Origin: Martelella sp. HB161492
Lineage (GTDB): Bacteria > Pseudomonadota > Alphaproteobacteria > Rhizobiales > Rhizobiaceae
Length of the DNA: 64,000 nt
Reading direction: 5' to 3'
Assembly (NCBI RefSeq): GCF_013184775.1
Contig: NZ_JAATVV010000006.1
Span: forward strand, 62,001 to 126,000
Numbering within the stretch: position 1 is the stretch's first letter; every line of letters begins with the position of its first letter. The notes beneath the pieces are model-generated. The model did no database searches. It was not told the origin of the DNA and worked only from the letters and a program-made list of their open reading frames with translations. Made by a program: the position numbers and the translations under genes. Positions 19,601 to 32,100 of the stretch are shown here, one piece after another.

Positions 19601-19630
19601 GCGGTTCAGTTTTCGATCTATTCCCGACAT
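13646..19630 (-). CDS. Giant autotransporter adhesin-like protein, four YWN/PATR units
   Basis: 1,994 residues from the ATG at 19630, chosen because GCAGGGGG lies 7-8 bases before it. The N-terminus MSGIDRKL also resembles that of the giant paralogue transcribed in the opposite direction (MISIDIKRR). A long basic signal region ends near ASEARA-DD. Cap motifs recur at about residues 65, 473, 862 and 1220 (YWWWG, QYWDG, YYWNP, LYWDA), each starting a unit of 350-410 residues. The units combine short beta-strand repeats with closing segments of the type ADGEYKLIQYTSL. The autochaperone-like region (ELISGDIYASTASAMVANSRYVRD) leads into a barrel from about 1720 ending in KLSIRF. Ser/Thr/Gly/Asn-rich composition and paucity of cysteine fit a beta-solenoid surface fibre. 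Its specific ligand is unknown. Confidence 0.92.
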   Translation of the reverse strand: MSGIDRKLNRQQSKTTRSAIEYAAPSLRSGRSSRRRGLPGLLTSTALTSMLLAGIAASEARADDLTDYWWWGVGDANSDGIWTTDTDYTSGQAWLGEKPTSATTQADLFWKNQPGMVANFSVETSTLNGGSFSGVVTVYVSGAVTFDTINFDLGDLNYQSQPFVIKYYVSDDTSTKLVISPADAKTFSTIYYGNTQKVTAALGVPIYVPIIDGENGDGVKATDIAITGTSGIFYETKMPYTGTTSIAAGALLYLGEGTSNAGKFNGSVTGAIAIASGGTLTIKNYGETTLSTANQISDLVTGAGGGILMIQGGDAEREIVTLNSDSSGFTGTTTVASGAQLTGSGKIYGTVNFNRGSILSGTGGTTLTLGNSALNFNTGTSTDLPAVDINAKLDASYKAQPLFITKDLSLYGVDLDITFSSNADAGIYAIISYSGTLSNGSIISTLPSNVKGYVLTNQNLVRLVVLGESDLAGQYWDGDPVSTHEDNGVIDGGSGSWTSSAQNWTDSTGSTNTVWSNSLAIFEGKEGGTVTVVGTQSFAGLQFSATDNGTFYTLAAASSGTNELSLAPYSDVAGTIEVDSGVTATISVGIVNGTAVSTGNTASALTKTGSGTLIFNSKNSTYSGTTTVSEGILQLGDGSTAGALNASSTVSINNGATFTINPSATTQTFSNVLSGTGSFKVTGSSSTSYMVTLTSSSGSFTGATTVSGATLALQSAKLGGNVSVESSGSLSGSGTIGGNVTIDASSKIAGSTATAPLYITGTITLASNSTFDATLGSTPNASASAALIIVTGLATIADTTVIDLGSATLGDGTYYLMTFASGSSVNASALYANKKYTGSSTFSFYTNSTSLYLTVTSSGQDYYWNPDQGNSAATLGGTSTWYGTSYTTKKDWSDSDGSDQKYWVNDNTAIFAGTAGTVTVDSSTYGSITVAGMEFSTAGYVLTSANASSTIMLKKEGGNDVEISVVTGTATINTVLSGTDGFTKSGDGDLALGAANTVTGTVKISDGTLRLVKSSTTSGSLSGAISVGSGTFATYNTSGTTATGSAITLGSSNILSGAGQFNVETGLTALNSDSSGYTGKTNVEDNGILTGTGKLGGQITIEDGGTLYGEAGSQLTMTDSLTFKDNSILEVKLGSASSSSLIVTKTLALDTNETLTIDTSTQLADGEYKLIQYTSLTGDATGFDTSTYNKKYAVFSRTEARSDGIGSYIVLLTGAEYAGLYWDADGQGPSSPQGNGGTGTWTATSKTWTDKNGEQQTVDNSWYDGGYGYFSGNAGTVTVDFKDGEISAARLYFLQDYTLESADDKSTLNLNGAKSSDSKAYISVASDKTVTFDAQLDIKSNLVVTGGGTLTLDPQYAQNTGTFDLQITGSSTLKLAGTSANTPLPGSTNIQIDSGSTLQTAMSNRSTFEFSGILSGEGTMLLGGNNTTITISGSSNTFTGKTTFSGGNLTMKAGSKLLGDLTVTTNKGDISTMYLSDNVTAGNVTISGSAKLDFQKNASATARATFTSLSLESTEAVFRADSSTGDSALINVTDATFDNATIRVQFDGVPEAGGIFTFISSANVIDYKNDLSFQPQQFGNQLSLVWVKTDVEHEVQAQVVANTDYLATEAYSYKGNARRVASSLLSLDPTHELLFSFALTDSLEKERAAELISGDIYASTASAMVANSRYVRDVTGQHIRDISGGISTGQAISTVSNYAAQPTATSPAFDGFMEANSGIDLWATGYGAWSSFDGDSDAGIAGASNNVGGFIFGADAAAFGNLRLGALGAYGQSAFKADDHYSSGNSNDVTFGMYGGGNWGAIGANFGAAYTWHDITTSRTINLSYFDDDLEGDYSAGTFQVFGGLGYTFDFGSGLQLEPYADAAYVHYQSDDMGEAGGLLALNMLGSDMNTGYSTIGLRGGWDVNIGATQNKLSGAIGWRHAYGDIEPFANIGFVAGGDMQMIEGTPLAQDQAVLNLGWETQFSSTVSFGVNYTGLFGGGSDSQTVSGKLSIRF

Positions 19631-20134
19631 TTCAATTCCCCCTGCGAAATGGCGCCGGCTGAGCGAGGCGCTAAGACAAAGCAAATAGACACGATGGCGA
19701 AATCACAAGTATATTATTGTATCATTTGTACTAGATGTAATACACCTGTGCATGATGACGACATCTATACAAAATAATATTGGAATTAAGAATATTTAAT
19801 TTTATTTTATAGAATTTAGTGGCAAATATGCATCGTATTACTGAAGTTGTACTGAGTTGCAGAGGCTATTCTTTCTTCAAAGAACGTTGCCACGACTGGG
19901 CGAACCCGGCGGCAGCGTACCGCGAGCCGGCGGCGAAAAGCGGACGGAGGCCGGACGGCGCGACAATAACACGTCAGGATATCGAGATGTTTACTGTCTA
20001 TTTTTCCACTGGTAAACTTAAAAAGCCGTGACAATACGTGTAAATATTACAGACATGAAATAGAACTTGAGATTAGGCGTGTATAGTTATAATGAATAAT
20101 GAAATTATATTCGAGATTCATCATTGGTGGCAGG
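19631..20134. other. Divergent regulatory region between two giant autotransporters
   Basis: About 500 bases separating opposed start codons. It is strikingly AT-rich (19690-19820 and 19990-20100), apart from a GC-rich block at about 19905-19970. Before the plus-strand gene a promoter-like pair is visible: TTGAGA at 20067-20072 and TATAAT at 20088-20093 (15-base spacing). This would put transcription start near 20100, so the ATG at 20135 rather than 20099 is the natural start. A 70-codon plus-strand frame at 19819-20031 has no coding character that I trust. Confidence 0.5.
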
Positions 20135-23100
20135 ATGATTTCTATAGATATCAAGCGCCGTGGCGGCGCCGAGACTGATCTTCGCAATCACCCCAACGCG
20201 CGACGAACCCTGTCGCGATTGCTCTCAGGCACGGCCTGTGCAAGCGCGCTGTTGCTGGGCATGAATGGCCTTGGAAACGGCCCGGCCCGTGCCCAGGATC
20301 TCTACTGGAATGCCGGCGCGACGACGTCCGGTGTCCTCGCGGGCGGTGACGGCACCTGGACGACAACCGGGGCGGAGTGGACAACCGCGCCCTCCTATCT
20401 CCTGCCCAATATCGGCTGGACCAATGGCGATACCGCGTATTTTTCCGGCAGCGGGGGGACGGTGACGGTCGACAGTTCGGCCGCGGCAATCACTGTCGGC
20501 GGCCTGTCTGTCGACGGTACGGTGACGTATGACATCATTGCGGATCCGGGCGCCGCGACCAATGCCGCGACGACGCTGACATTTGTCAGCGGCGGTGGCG
20601 GTCCGGTCGGGATCGACGTCGCCAATGGCGCGGTGCTGAATATTTCCGCCAATCTCGGTGATGGCGGTGCGGGGCTGGGCTTCAATCTGACCGGTGGCGG
20701 AGAACTGGTGCTCGGCGGCCATAACACGCTGTCGGGCGACAGCACCGTCAGCAGCGGAACATTGCAGCTTGACAGCGACGATGCCTTGAGCGCTTCGACC
20801 AAGCTGACGATGATGGACGGCACGATCATCAAATTTGGCAATGCCAATGCACTTGCGGCAGAGCTTGTCATCGACAGCGGCGATGTCACCTTGGAAGGAA
20901 AGACGCCGGCCGCTTCGTCGATCAAACTCAGCAGTGGCCTTTCCGGTTCAGGCAATCTGCTGGTGACGGTGGGCGGCAACGGGTCTGGCCCAAATGCGGG
21001 CTGGGTCGACATTGGTCCGTTCACGCTCACGGGCGATCTCACGCTCGACAAAAATACGTCTACGGGCTACGGCAGTGTCGTCCGTCTGAACGAGCTTGGC
21101 GGCGGCATGTCCAACAATGTCATTCTCAAAAACAATTCCGTGCTGGTGATCAACCAGACCGGCAACACAGTCACGTCATTCAAGGGCGTATTGACGGATG
21201 ACGGCAGCAGCAACAGCTTCGAGATCTGGAGCGACGTCAGTTTTCTGGGAACAGGCAGCGGCTTTTCCGGCGACACGCATGTCAATCCCAGCATAACGCT
21301 GACCATGGGCGCTTCGACCTTGCTCGGCGGTACGGCGTCAGTCCAGGGTATGCTGGCAATGGGGTCGTCAAGTGCATTTGCGGGCTCGGTGACCATTGCC
21401 TCGTCCGGCACGGTCATGGGCGATCCGGGCAATAGTGTCGCCGATCTCGGGACGGCGGCAGGATCCGAGCTTCATCTGCAGGCGGGCGGTTCACTCGGCA
21501 TCAAGGCTGGCGCCACAGGCAATGCAACGGCGCCGTTGCGCTCCGTCGGTCTGACGATCGAATCCGGCGCCGCCATCACCCTTGACAGCGGCGCGACCAC
21601 GCTTGACGAGGGCCTCACCTACAAGCTTCTCCACTATACCGGAGCACTGACCGGTGACGAGAACGACTTCACGGTCTTCACCCTGACCAATGCCGTTTAT
21701 GGCGTCACCGCCAGGGCGCAGATCGACAATGCGGCCCAGGTGGTCGAGGCCGTTACCTATTCCGTGCTCGACAAGCAATACTGGAATGCAACGGGCAGCG
21801 GCGCGCTTGCGGGCGGTGATGGCACCTGGTCGACCGGCATTTCTGCCTGGTCGGCAGATGAGACCGGCGTTGGCGCGCTCGCCAGCTGGAGCAATTCGAA
21901 TGGTTACGCCTATTTTGAGGGCACAACCGCCGGCACGGTGACACTCGACAGCGCCGCAGCGGTCGCGCTCACCGGCGCCAGTTTCTCGCTCGGCTACACG
22001 ATTGCCGACGACGGCACGGGAAACAGCACGCTTTCCCTCGAGACCGCGCCGAATGGTCCGGCGGCAATCCAGGGAACCACGCCCTTTGACGTGGCGGCCG
22101 GAACGACCGCGACAATCGGCGCGATCCTGGCGAACGGGACGACATCGACATCGATCTCGAAAACCGGCCAGGGCACGCTGGCGCTTTCGGCAACCAACAC
22201 GTTCTCAGGATCGATCAACATTGTCGAGGGCACGCTGTCCATCGCGGCCGAGGCAAACCTCGGATCGATTGTCGGATACGCGGAACGTCATATCAACCTG
22301 ATTGGGGGCACACTGGAAGCCACGACGCAGCTCACGCTCGAATCTACCGATTTTGAACTGTTCATTACCGATGGCATGCTGGCTGGTGACGACCTCACTG
22401 GCGGGTTGACCGTTAAAGCGGCGCTAAACAGTGGCACAACCGCCACGGCGATGCTGTCGACCAGCGGCTATGTCATATTGGCAGCACCACAAACGCTCAA
22501 TTTCACGCCGTTCGATTTCACGGTCGTTTCCGGCACCTTGCAACTGGGTGATGGAAATTACGCAACCACAATCTACGGCGCTGACTATACGGTTCAGTCT
22601 GGCGCCAGACTTCTTTCGGTCAACGCAACGAACAGCAACCATGCCACCGAACTGAACGGCAAGCTGGTCAGCACGGATTCAACGGCAACCTTTGAAGTCA
22701 CCTCAAACCCGATCATCTATCAGGCCGATGGCAGCACCTTCACAGGCCAGACCAAAATCCATAGCGGTGGAACGCTCAATGTCTCGGGCGGCAGCCTCGC
22801 AGGCTCGGTGCTGGTCGACAGTCAGGGTACGCTGGAAGGCAGTGTAGCTTACGGTACAGTGTCAGTCGGCGCCGATATGACGTTCAACAGCGGCGCGACG
22901 CTTTACGTGACACTCAACACGAGTGCCAACGCTGCTGCGATCTTCGCGACTGGCGCGCTGACGCTGAATGGCGGTGTGATCAAGGTCGCCAGCGGCGGCA
23001 ATGCACTTACGGCAGGCCAATATACGTTGATCCAGTATAGCGGCGCGCTGACCGGTGATGCCAGCAGTCTTTCTATCGATTCGAGTATTGTTCTCGGCGC

Positions 23101-26100
23101 CGGTCTGCATGCGACAATCGCAGAGAACGCCGCGACCGGTGAGATATACCTCAATGTCCTCACGGCGGTGGCGCAGCAATACTGGAATGGCGCCGCTGGC
23201 GGAACGGGTGCGATTGTTGGCGGCTCCGGCATCTGGGACAGAACGACAAGCGACTGGTCTCCGGATTCGTCCGGCAACACGCTTGAGCCCTGGGCGAATG
23301 CGGGAACAGTGGCGATCTTCAGTCAGAATGCCGGTACGGTAACGGTCGACAGCACCAGCGGCCCGGTCAGCTTCGCCGGCATGACCTTCCGTGATCATGA
23401 TTATGCAATCGTTGCCAGCGGCGCGAACGACGCGCTCAGCCTTGCGGGCAGCACGGTCGTCTTCGATGTCGCCGCCGGTCTGACTGCCGTGGTCGATGTG
23501 CCCTTGAAGGGAGCGACCGCCAGTATTTCCAAGACCGGCGACGGCAAGCTTCAGCTCGGTGGTACCAACACCTTCAAGGGCGTGACGATTTCCGCCGGCA
23601 CACTTGCGATTTCGAGCGACGACAATCTTGGCGATACGAGCGGCAGCGTGACACTCGATGGTGGCACGCTTTCGGTCGTTGCCTCTCAGACAGTGGTCAC
23701 TGCGCGCGACATCAAGCTCACGGCATCGAACGGCACACTCAATGCAGATAGCGGCGCGACGCTGGAAATTGACGGCACCATTTCTGACGCAGTCACGGCT
23801 ACGCCTGGTTCACTGACGGTAACCGGCGCCGGCGTGGTCAAGGTGACGAGTAACACAAGCAGCTATACCGGCACGACCACGATCGATGGCGGTGGCACGC
23901 TGCGTCTTGCCGCTTCCGGCAGCAATGCCAGCCTGCCAGGCAGCATCACGATCAATACGGGCACCCTGGCGATCGACCAGCTCGCCACGGGCTTCACCAT
24001 GACATTCGCACTCACCGGCGGTGCGGACGCGAATCTTTCCATAGAGGGGGGCCGCACCTATATCAGCCAGGATTACAGCAGTTTCACAGGTACCACGACC
24101 GTTTCAGGCCATTTGCTGCTCCTCAATCCCGGCGCCAAGCTTGGCGGTTCGGTGACTGTCGCCGGTGATCTGGCGGGGCCTGCATCCGGGGTGGCCTATC
24201 TGACGGGAAGCGTGACAATTCAGAGCGGCGGCGAAATCAGCTCGAGCAACCCGGCGACGATCAATGTCGCCGATACGCTGACTCTGCAAGCCGGCTCGTA
24301 CATCAACGTCAACATCCCCGCTGCCAACGATCCCGCACAAATCGCCACCGATACGCTCGTGCTGCAAGGTAGCACGCTTTATGTAAACCCCAACGGTTTG
24401 GCCGCCGGGACTTACCACCTGATCAGCTACACGGACGGCAAGCTGACAGGCGGATCATCCGATATCTCCACCTCTCAAATTCACGTCGCCAATGGCCTGA
24501 CGCCCTCGATCGTCGTCAATGCCGGCTATATCGATCTGGTTGTCGCCGCATCCCCGACCGTGGCAACGCTGTACTGGAACGCCAACGGAACCGTCAGTGG
24601 CGGGACCGGCGGTGGCGGTTCGGATCTCTGGACGGCCAGCGCCACGACGCAGGACTGGGCGGATTCCGCAGCAACACCCTATGCCTGGTCGAGCAATGAC
24701 ATTGCGATTTTTGACGGCACGGCAGGTACCGTCTCGGTCGATTCCACTGCGGGCGACGTCGAGGTTGCCGGCATGCATTTCAGGGTCGACGGCTATATCA
24801 TTGCCGACAATGGCAATGCGGGCAATGTCCTGACACTTGAGCCGACTGGCGGCGGTTCCTCTCAGATCGAGGTCGTCAATGCCGGTCAGACGGCGACAAT
24901 TGATGTGCAGCTTTCCGGCGCGACGGGCTTGAGCAAGATCGGCGCAGGAAAACTGGTGCTCGGCAGCACCGCCAATGATTATACCGGCGGCACGTTTGTT
25001 ACGGCCGGCATCGTCTCGGTATCGGGCGATGGCAATCTTGGCGCTGCGGCAACCGCGGTCACGCTGGACGGCGGAACGCTTGAAGCCACCAACACCATCA
25101 CCATTGCCCGACCGCTGCATCTGGGTGCCGGTTCGGGGACGATCGACGTCGATCCGACCTTTACCCTGACGCTTTCAGACCTTGTCGATGACGCTGTTGC
25201 CCATACTGCGGGTGCTCTGGTGAAGGTCGATGGCGGCACGCTTGTGCTTGCCAATGCATCCAACAGCTATAGCGGCGGCACGACCGTCAGCGGGGGCACG
25301 GTTTCGGTCGGCGCCGACACGAGCCTCGGCGAGACCAGCGGCGGCATCACCCTCGACGGCGGCGCGCTTGCCGCATCGGCGAGTTTTTCGACGGGGCGCG
25401 ATTTCACCTTCGGCGCCGGCGGTGCGACGATCGAGGTGACTGCAGCTATCTCCACGCTGACGGCCACCGGCAACTGGAGCGGCGCCGGCCCGCTGACAAA
25501 GACAGGCTCTGGTGTGCTCTATCTTTCCGGCACGGGCTTTTCCTATGGCGGCGCGACCACGGTCAGTGCCGGCATATTGCAGCTTGCCGGCACAGTCACG
25601 GCAAGCGACATCACCGTCGCCAATGGCGCGATCTTGGCAAGCTCCGGCACCAATGCAACGATCAATTCAACTGTCACGATCGCTGACGGCGGCCAGCTGA
25701 ACGCCGATTCCACCGCCGTGCTTGATATCGACACACTGGTCCTGACCGCAGGTGCGCCCGGCTCGACCCTGAACCTCGATGTCGCCACCGCCAACGCCGC
25801 TTCGCTGCTGACGGTCAACAACCTCACGCTTTACGGCACAGTCAAAGTCAGCCCCGCGTCATCGCTCGCAGCTGGCCAGTACAACCTGATCTCCTATACG
25901 ACGCTTGATAACGGCAGCTATTTGAGCCTGAATCTGCTCGCGATACCCACCCTCGACTCGGGTCTCTCGGCAAGCCTGGGGCAGTCCGGTAACCAGATCT
26001 ATCTCGATGTCATCAGGGTTGCCACCACGCTCTACTGGAATGGCACAACCGAGACCGGAACGATCATCAATGGCGGTTCCGGCACGTGGGAAACGGGTGG

Positions 26101-29100
26101 GGGCAGCAACTGGATGGATTCAGCCGCCAACACGCCGGCCGCATGGGTCGATGGCGATGTTGCGATCTTCTCCGTTTCTCCGACAGCCATGGCGACTGTC
26201 AGCGTCTCCGGCACGGTCGTGGTCAGTGGTCTCGAATTCGATGTCGACGGCTATACGCTGACCGGCATGTCAGGCGACAAGCTGACACTGCTGTCGCTGG
26301 GCACCACAGGTTCGGTTCAGTTCAACAACAATTTCCTCAGCGCCAATGCGACGACGATCGACGTGCAGCTGGATGGCAATTCAGACATCGCCTTCACCGG
26401 ATCCAGCGATTTTGTGCTCGGCAATGCCGGCAACAGTTTTGTCGGCGATGTAACTGTCAGCGGACTGGTGACATTGCATATCAGTGCAGACGGCAATCTG
26501 GGTGCTACCGGAAACAGCGTGACGCTTGACGGCACGGGATTGCTGTTCGACGGGCTGACATCTTTCACCCACGATATCCGTCTGACGGCCAGCGGAGGCG
26601 AGCTCGGCACTGAAATTGCCACAGCCGATGTCACGGTCAGCAGCATGATTACCGGAAGCGGCAGCCTGACAGTCGACAGCGCCGGCGGCGCCATCGCGCT
26701 CAGCGGCGACAACAGCTATGGCGGCGGAACGCTGCTCAAGGAAGGCACGCTCGCCATCTCGGATGACACGAACCTCGGTGATCCCTCCGGCGGCATCACG
26801 ATCTATCAGAGTGGCAATACCGTGTTGCATATCACCGGCGCGGTCACCAGTGCGCGCGGCGTGACGCTGGCAGGAGCGGATGCGATCATCGAGGTGGATG
26901 CGAACCAGACATTTGCGCTCAGCGGGATGGTTTCGGAAATCTCGGCCACGGGCAGTCTGACAAAGACCGGCGGTGGCATTTTCGTTCTGTCGAATACAGG
27001 CAACAGCTATAGCGGCGGCACCACGATAGAGGACGGGCAGCTTTCGATCGCGAGCGACGGGGTGCTGGGTGCAAACAATGGCTCTGTCACCCTTGCCGGT
27101 GGCGCGCTTGCCGTGACCGGTACAGTGTCGAGCGCGCGCAGCTTTGCCGTCAACGCTACGGGCAGCCAGATTGCGCTTGTCTCAGCGTCAGACAAGCTCA
27201 CCCTTTCCGGCACTATCACCGGCAGCAATGATCTGGACCTGACCGGTGCGGGTACGCTTCAGATCACAGCGGACAATTCGGCAAGCTATACCGGCAAGAT
27301 CAGCGTCGCGGCTGGCCTGCTGCGATTCGGAGACGGCACCAATGACGGCGATGTCGGCGGAGCGATCGATGTGAGCGGCAGCGCGACCGTCAATTTCAAC
27401 AACAAGGCCGCCCTGACCTTCGCTCAGACAATCTCAGGCGACGGTCAGCTGACCAAGTCCAATACCGGCACCCTGATCCTGTCTGCGGCCAATAGCTATT
27501 CCGGCACGCTTTCGATCAATGCCGGCGATTTCCAGCTGAGCGGCAACTGGGCCGGCGACGTCAATGTCAATAACGGTGCCAGTTTCATCAGCAAGACAAG
27601 CGGCGGCATAGCATCGGGGACGATAACGATCGCCGATGGCGCGACGCTTGCCGCCGATCACTCGGCCGTGCTGACCGTCGATACGCTGGTCCTGACACCG
27701 GGTACGACCGGTTCGGTGTTTTCGGCCAATGTCTCCGGCCCGGCGGCCGCCGCCGTGGTCGTGGCCAGCACCGTCACGCTCGAAGGTGAGGTTGTGGTGA
27801 AGACCGGGCCAACGGGCACCGGCACCCTCGGCGCGGGCAGCTATAATCTCCTGACCTATACCACGCTTGCCGCTGGGTCGTACGACATGATGACCTATGG
27901 TACCATCAATCATTCCGCCGCCCTGACGCCGACTTTGGCGGTTACCACGTCGGGCTCCACCAGCACGCTTGTGCTGGAGCTGGCGGTTTCGACTACGCTC
28001 CTGACCTGGAACGGCTCGACCGTCACCGGCACTGCGATCGATGGCGGCACGGGCACATGGTCGAATGACGCAGCGAAGACCAACTGGATGGCGACCAGCC
28101 CGACCAATACGGCTGTCGCATGGTCGAACGGCGAAACGGCGGTGTTCTCGGCAACGCCGGGGGGGGATCCGGCGCCGACGGTCTCGATCGACAATTCGTC
28201 CGGCGCCGTCACCGCGGCCGGCCTGCAATTTGCAATCGGCGGCTACACGCTCAAGGGCAGCACCCCGTCCGACACGCTGACGCTTGTCGGGGCAAGCGGC
28301 TTTGTTGCCGAAGTCACGGACACATCCTTTACCGCAACCCTTGATGTTGTGCTCGACGGTACATCCAACTTCAAGAAAACCGGGCCGGGAAGGCTGGTTC
28401 TCAGCGGCTCGAACCTGTTCACCGGTACGGTTTCCATCGCCGCCGGCACGCTTTCGGTGAGCGCCGACGACAATTTCGGCAATCTCGCCAACGCGATCAA
28501 TCTCGGCGCGGCAACGCTAGATATCACATCCAGCTTCATGTCGGCACGCAATATCAAACTTGCCGATGCCAGCGCCACGATCAGCATTGCCAATAGCTCC
28601 GACACACTGACGGCAAACGGGGTCTTCTCCGGTTCCGGCGATCTCAACCTGACCGGCGCCGGCAGGCTGGTGCTGACGAACAACGCCAATAGCTATACCG
28701 GCGACACGATCGTCAGCGGCGGCGCCGTGCTCGCGATCGCCGATGACGCCGTGCTGGGTGCAACCGCGCACCTGACCCTCGACAATGCGACGCTGGAGGT
28801 GAATTCGGCGGGCGCGATCAGCCGCGACACAACGCTGGGCGCCGGCAATGGCAAGATTGAAACCGCGCTATCCGGCGGTACGATTACCCTTAACGGGGCG
28901 ATCCACGGTTCAGGCGCACTGACGCTCGAAAGCACCGGCCTGACCTTCATGCTGACCAATACCAACACATATACCGGCGGCACCATCGTCAATGCCGGTA
29001 CCGTCGTTTCGATCGCGCAAGATGAAAATCTCGGCAATGCGAGCGGCGCATTGTCTCTTTATGATCAGGCGACGCTTGTCACCACCGGATCGTTCAATGC

Positions 29101-32100
29101 GACGCGCGCCATCATCCTTGGTGGCACGGATGCGACGATCAGCGTCGCGGCGTCGACCAGCGTCCTGTTGGGCGGAACCATCAGCGGCTCGTCCCTGCTG
29201 CACAAGACTGGCGATGGCACGCTGACCCTGTCTTCGGCATCGAACAGCTATGCCGGCGGCACCAGGATCGAGGGCGGTATTCTCGCCGTCGGAGCGGACG
29301 CCAGTCTCGGCGCACCCTCCGGCAAGGTCAGCCTGTCCGGCGGCGTGCTGCAGACAACGGCAAGCTTCAGCAGCAGTCGCGATGTCGACATCGACAGCAC
29401 GGGCGGCAGCATCTCTGTAAATACCGGCACGACCTTGGCGTTGGCTGGCCTTCTTACCGATAGCACGGCGACAGCCGGCGTGCTGACAAAGAGCGGCGAC
29501 GGCACATTGCTGATTTCCGGCTCCTCAAACACATTCTCCGGTGCAACCACCATTGCAGCCGGCATGCTGAAGCTGAGCGGCACGCTCGCCGGCGACATCA
29601 GCGTGCGTTCCGGCGCCACATTGCAAAACGGAACGACGGGTGGCAGTGCCGGCGGCACGGTCTCGGTGGCAGATGGCGGCACGCTTTCCGCCAGCTACGC
29701 CGCGCCGATGACATTCGGCAATCTGGTCTTGAGCGCCAGGACTGGATCAACGCCGGGATCGACCTATATCGCAGAGCTGAACACCACCAGCGATCCTGCG
29801 CCGGTGACCACCACGGATCTCTCGCTATACGGCACAATCGAGCCGACGAGCATGCAGACGCTCGACGCCGGAAACTATAAGCTGATCGCCTATACGAACC
29901 TCACTGCTGGCGCGCTCAGCGATGTTCTGCTCGCTTCCCTGGCACCGCTGGCCTCCGGCACGGTCGCCCAACTCAGTCTTGTCGGCTCCGACCTTGTGCT
30001 GCAGGTGGTCACCAGCACCGACATGCTCTACTGGAACGGCACGCAGACGGCTGGCACGGGCATTGTCGGCGGCGACGGCGTCTGGACCGGTGACGCCCGC
30101 ACCAACTGGACCGACAGTGCCGGTGCGTCCAATCTCGCCTGGAGCGATGGCGCGACGGCAATCTTCTCGACAATGCCGTCCACCACACCATCACCGGTGA
30201 TCACGGTCGACAGCACCTATGCCATCCTTGTCGGCGGCTTCAAATTCGCCGTTGACGGCTATGCCGTGACGGGCAATACGAGCAGTGACAAACTGACACT
30301 TTCCGCTCCGGCGGGGTCTTCCTTCGTGACCGTGGAAGTGACCCAGGCAACCGACACGGCAACGCTCGATATCACCCTTTCGGGTACATCGGGCCTTGCC
30401 AAATCCGGGGCGGGAACGCTGGTTCTGTCCGCCGCCAATTCCTATAGCGGCGGAACGCAGATCTCGGCCGGCACGCTTTCCATTTCCAGCGATTCCAATC
30501 TCGGCGCATCGGCTGGCGGCATCAGCATCTCGAGCGCTACGCTTCAGATTTCCGGGACGTTTGCAACCACACGCGGCGTGACGCTCGGCACGCTTGGCGG
30601 TACGATCGCCGTGGTCGGCGATACCGACACGGTGACGATGAAAGGACAGATCGCCGGCAGCGGGGCGCTCACCAAAACCGGCCTCGGCACGCTGGTGGTG
30701 ACGGCCGACAACAGCTATAGCGGTGGCACAACGGTTTCGAGCGGCACGCTGCAGATCGGCGATGGCAGCACAGCTGGCTCCGTTTCCGGTGCGATCGTCC
30801 TTGAAAGCGACGGCACGCTTTCGCTGATGCGTTCCGACAGCTTCGATTTTGACAACGGGCTTTCCGGCACTGGCCGTCTGGCCCAGGCCGGCAGCGGCAC
30901 GACCCGGATGACGGCTGATAATACCGGCTTTTCCGGCACCAGCCGGGTTCTGGCCGGCAGTCTTGAAATCGCCGCGAACGCTGCACTTGGCGGCAATATC
31001 TACGCCGTCGGTGGCCTGCTGCAGGGCTATGGCATACTCGGCAATGTCGGCGTTCTGTCCGGCGGCTCGATCACGGCCGGCACGACATCGGATATGGCGA
31101 CTCTGTCGATGGCCAGTCTGAGCTTCTCCGACGGGGCGAGCTACGTCGTCAACCTCGACAGCTCCGGCAGTTCCGATCTGCTGTCGGCCAGCGGCGCCGT
31201 GACGATTTCGGGCGGTAGCGTCGTCATGAGCGCAACCGGAAGCACATTTACCAACGGCCAGCAGTTTACCATCATCAGCACCACGGATGCAGTGACAACA
31301 GAAGACGGCAATAATGACGGCAATGCCGGTTTCGACGCGGTCACGTCAGATCTTGCCTATCTTCAGGCAACGCTCGACTACACCGCGACCAGCGTCATCC
31401 TGACGCTGAACCTGCAGGAAGACACGGGCTTCGACCTTCCCGGCATGTCGCCCAATAATCGCGCAACCGCCAGGGGGATCTACAGCCTGGGAGAGGATAA
31501 TCCGCTCTATCAGATCGTCCAGTCGCTCCCGGCGGACGAGGTCGATGACGCACTGGCACAGCTTTCGGGCGATACCTACACGTCGATCGGCAATGCCATG
31601 ATCGCCAACAGCTATTATGTGCGCGATGCGATCAGCAAGCGGGTTCGCAACGCTTTCGGCGGCATTACCACCGGCGAGGACGCCACCACCGTGAGCAATT
31701 ATGCTGCAGCGCCCGAAGTCGCCGCCCCCTTCAGCCAGTTTGGCGAGGAAAACAGCGGCATTGCCGTCTGGCTTGACGGCTATGGCTCCTGGTCGGATAT
31801 GAAGGGCAGCAACGGTGCAGCAAGCATGACAAGCTCTGTTGGCGGTTTCTTCATCGGTTCTGATTTCGCCGCCTTCGACAGGATGCGCTTCGGCGCGCTG
31901 GCTGGTTATGGCAGTGCGAATTTCAGTGTCGATGACCGCAATGCCTCCGGCGGCAGCGATGACTTCACCCTCGGTGCCTATGGCGGTGGTGAGTGGGGTG
32001 CGATCGGAGTCGACTTCGGCATGGCCTATACATGGCACGATGTCTCCGCCAAGCGGCATGTCAGTTTCACCGGCCTGTCGGAGGATCTGGCGGGCAGCTA

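Noticed and set aside
19819-20031. 70-codon plus-strand frame in the divergent autotransporter region
   Set aside because: No ribosome site, no ATG with context, and half of it is in an atypically GC-rich block; kept only as a possible RNA or remnant.
20300-31400. Regular DNA repetition that could be mistaken for a CRISPR or satellite array
   Set aside because: The repetition is in the protein (PATR and cap motifs) with diverged DNA and no identical repeats and spacers.
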